From assembly GCA_900768845.1 (NCBI GenBank), contig CAAGEK010000071.1:1-22968 (forward strand): a DNA stretch of 22,968 nt, read 5' to 3'. Positions within the stretch are counted from its first letter, which is position 1. The number at the start of each line of letters is the position of its first letter. Positions 21,749 through 22,968 of the stretch are shown piece by piece. Below the pieces are notes generated by a model, which worked only from the letters and a program-made list of their open reading frames with translations, had not been told where the DNA came from and searched no databases. The translations under genes were made by a program, and so were the position numbers. Source of the DNA: Alphaproteobacteria bacterium (lineage in GTDB: Bacteria > Pseudomonadota > Alphaproteobacteria > CAAGCB01 > CAG-977).

Positions 21749-21929
21749 TTTCCCTTTCTAGCCCTCGCGGAGCAAAAACGCCCGTACGGCTAGTACCTCC
21801 GCGACCAGCTGGATTAAAAAAAGCGGAGGCTTGGGCGTCCGTACCGCCCAGAGCCGCGAGTTACAGGCTCGCACAGATTAACTGCTCCGCACCTCTGCAG
21901 AGGCGGAGTCAAAATACGGATTAACAACA
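21749..21929 (+). ncRNA. Hairpin-rich non-coding region between the spanins and com
   Basis: Several perfect stems stand in a row: TCGCGGAG/CTCCGCGA (21765-21772 with 21797-21804), TGGGCG/CGCCCA (21832-21837 with 21845-21850), GCGAG/CTCGC (21856-21860 with 21868-21872), and CTCCG/CGGAG (21885-21889 with 21904-21908) enclosing the palindrome CCTCTGCAGAGG. The first two can be replaced by CCTCCGC/GCGGAGG (21796-21802 with 21823-21829) plus ACGCCC/GGGCGT (21778-21783 with 21833-21838), so two exclusive folds exist. No gene is supported here. It could be a leader that regulates com-dam or a stable small RNA. Confidence 0.5.
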
Positions 21930-22109
21930 ATGGAGTCAATACGTTGCCCGAAATGCAATAAACTTTTGTTCAAAGCCAACTCGGCGGAAGTCGAAATCAA
22001 GTGCCCCCGATGCGGTACCTTGAACACTATTACGGTCAAGAACCACAACAACAATGAAAGCCCAGAGCCTCCTTTAAGTAAGGAGAAGCTTTATGAAAAA
22101 ACAAACTGA
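21930..22109 (+). CDS. com: Com-like zinc-finger translational regulator
   Basis: A 59-residue protein. It opens MESIRCPKCNKLLFKANSAE and continues IKCPRCGTLNTI, giving two C-x-x-C knuckles (Cys6/Cys9 and Cys25/Cys28). The first 28 residues closely follow Mu Com as I remember it. Mu Com binds the mom mRNA and opens a stem that hides its ribosome site. Here the downstream gene is an adenine methylase, the two genes overlap by 17 bases, and the methylase ribosome site is in a hairpin, so the same logic probably applies. The start has no strong ribosome site; the -NNN-rich tail (HNNNESPEPP) is variable. Confidence 0.87.
   Translation: MESIRCPKCNKLLFKANSAEVEIKCPRCGTLNTITVKNHNNNESPEPPLSKEKLYEKTN
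22066..22095 (+). promoter_or_regulatory. Translation-control hairpin over the methylase RBS (probable Com target)
   Basis: CTCCTT (22069-22074) pairs perfectly with AAGGAG (22080-22085) around TAAGT. AGC (22066-22068) and GCT (22088-22090) extend the stem across an AA bulge. AAGGAG is the ribosome site, seven bases before the methylase ATG at 22093, so the fold would block it. The element lies inside the end of com. Confidence 0.75.
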
Positions 22110-22887
22110 CACCGTGCGTGTAGCACCTCTTGCCCCCTATCTTGGGGGCAAGTTCCGCCTTTCAAAGCGAATCATCGACAAAATCGAACAAATCCCGCAT
22201 AAAACATACGCCGAACCGTTCGTCGGCATGGGCGGAATATTCCTTAGACGGACGCAAATCCCAAAAGCCAAAGTCATCAACGATATAAACGGTGAACTGG
22301 TTAATCTGTACCGGATTGTTCAGCGGTATCCGGAAGAACTCTGCCGTTCAATCGAGTTCCGCTTGGCCGCCAGACAGGAATTTGAACGGTTAAGCAAAAC
22401 ACCTCCGGAAACGTTGACAGACATTGAACGCGCCGCCCGCTTTCTTTACCTGCAAAGCGTTGCTTTTGGCGGGAAAGTGACAGGGCAAGCCTTCGGCGTG
22501 TCTATTGACCGACCCGCGCGGTTTAACTTCGTGAAAATGCAGGAACGGATTCGCACCGTTGCCGAACGACTGGCCGGCGTGACAATCGAACGGCAAGACT
22601 TTGAAACATTCATAAAACACTACGACAGCAAAGACACGCTGTTTTACCTTGACCCGCCGTATTGGGGAAACGAAACGGACTACGGTAAAGGCATCTTTTA
22701 TAGAGCCGACTTTGAACGGCTAAAGAATGTTTTAAAGACCATTAAAGGCAGATTTATCCTCTCTTTAAACGATACGCCGCAAGTCCGGGAACTGTTCAAA
22801 GACTTTACCATTGAACAGGCCGATGTGACCTATAGCGTCAGCAAAACCGGTTGTTGCAATAGGTCGGAACTGATTATATCAAACTAA
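22093..22887 (+). CDS. DNA adenine methyltransferase, D12 class
   Basis: A 264-residue protein. PYLGGK at 15-20 is the N-terminal part of the D12 family, AEPFVGMGG at 40-48 is the AdoMet-binding motif I, and DPPY at 187-190 is catalytic motif IV. It probably methylates the N6 of adenine in a short site, most likely GATC by family, which is not shown here. Phage methylases protect the DNA from host restriction or alter transposition and regulation. It takes the place of mom in Mu. A Com-like protein and an RBS hairpin precede it. Confidence 0.92.
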   Translation: MKKQTDTVRVAPLAPYLGGKFRLSKRIIDKIEQIPHKTYAEPFVGMGGIFLRRTQIPKAKVINDINGELVNLYRIVQRYPEELCRSIEFRLAARQEFERLSKTPPETLTDIERAARFLYLQSVAFGGKVTGQAFGVSIDRPARFNFVKMQERIRTVAERLAGVTIERQDFETFIKHYDSKDTLFYLDPPYWGNETDYGKGIFYRADFERLKNVLKTIKGRFILSLNDTPQVRELFKDFTIEQADVTYSVSKTGCCNRSELIISN

Positions 22888-22890
22888 AAT

Positions 22891-22920
22891 AAAGAGGCGG
22901 AGAAAACACCGCCTCTTTTC
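22891..22920 (+). terminator. Intrinsic terminator after the methylase gene
   Basis: AAAGAGGCGG (22891-22900) pairs perfectly with CCGCCTCTTT (22909-22918) around an 8-base loop, and the 3' arm runs into TTTTC. A 10-bp stem with an A-rich 5' flank can also act on the opposite strand. It begins three bases after the methylase stop and closes the late operon. Confidence 0.88.
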
Positions 22921-22968
22921 AGTCTAAAAAGTACATCGGAAATGTCTAAAATCAGTCGCCGTGTTACA
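22921..22968 (+). other. Possible right end of the transposable prophage
   Basis: After the terminator there is no gene. GTCTAAAA occurs at 22922-22929 and 22944-22951, exactly 22 bases apart, the spacing expected for adjacent MuA-type transposase sites. The last bases, TGTTACA, read TGTAACA on the other strand, and Mu-like elements end in TG...CA. The window stops here, so neither the host junction nor a target duplication can be seen. Confidence 0.3.

Noticed and set aside
21706..21924. Frame of 72 codons running from the o-spanin through the hairpin region
   Set aside because: No start signal, low-complexity arginine/alanine content, and it crosses several perfect inverted repeats, so a non-coding reading is preferred.
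22114..22126. Hairpin GTGC-GTGTA-GCAC inside the start of the methylase gene, considered as a fourth junction hairpin
   Set aside because: Only 4 bp, different loop, no GG/CC outer pairs and no trailing TTAT; it may be chance within coding sequence.
1..22968. tRNA, rRNA, CRISPR arrays and insertion sequences
   Set aside because: No cloverleaf, no evenly spaced repeats and no transposase within the window; only an incomplete tRNA-like minihelix was seen.

Overview
The window is almost wall to wall a transposable (Mu-like) prophage on the + strand. It has a Mu-type regulatory and head module, a P2-type contractile tail, a fibre and lysis block, and a Mu-type com-methylase end. The host is a Gram-negative bacterium: the lysis block encodes an i-spanin/o-spanin pair with a lipobox, and the endolysin has no signal peptide. 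GC content looks near 50% by eye. The general style suggests Pseudomonadota, perhaps an uncultured alphaproteobacterium, but nothing in the window proves the species. No tRNA, rRNA, CRISPR array, insertion sequence or host housekeeping gene was seen.

Layout. 1-772: end of the early region, with a 5'-truncated gemA and a Mor/C-type activator. 852-6597: packaging and head assembly, namely a small membrane-anchored protein, small and large terminase, portal, and the F-type head protein. The F protein carries a C-terminal extension that resembles a PBECR nuclease. It is followed by a structured non-coding gap, a small two-helix membrane protein and the G-type morphogenesis protein. 6598-6866: a non-coding gap with a strong terminator and an RBS-hiding hairpin. 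6867-10654: protease/scaffold, capsid cement, major capsid and head-tail connectors. 10656-18971: P2-like contractile tail (sheath, tube, frameshifted chaperone, tape measure, U, X, a D-V fusion, W, J, I). 18973-20825: fibre, glycine-rich tip and fibre chaperone. 20822-21748: endolysin, holin, Rz and nested Rz1. 21749-21929: hairpin-rich non-coding DNA. 21930-22887: com and a D12-class adenine methylase. 22888-22968: terminator and a possible right end of the element.

How it works together. The Mor-family protein is placed to switch on the genes that follow. Terminase and portal fill heads built from the protease/scaffold and capsid proteins. The tail genes follow assembly order, with ATGA or TGATG overlaps that suggest translational coupling. 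Lysis genes come late, and a Com-like zinc finger probably controls translation of the methylase by opening a hairpin over its ribosome binding site.

The least ordinary part is 5270-6172: an AT-rich candidate toxin cassette spliced onto a head protein, a predicted three-way-junction RNA, and a tiny membrane protein. Other strong signals are a hairpin repeated at three operon joints with a compensatory base-pair change, a complete -1 frameshift signal, and a six-G run at the point where the D and V genes are fused.
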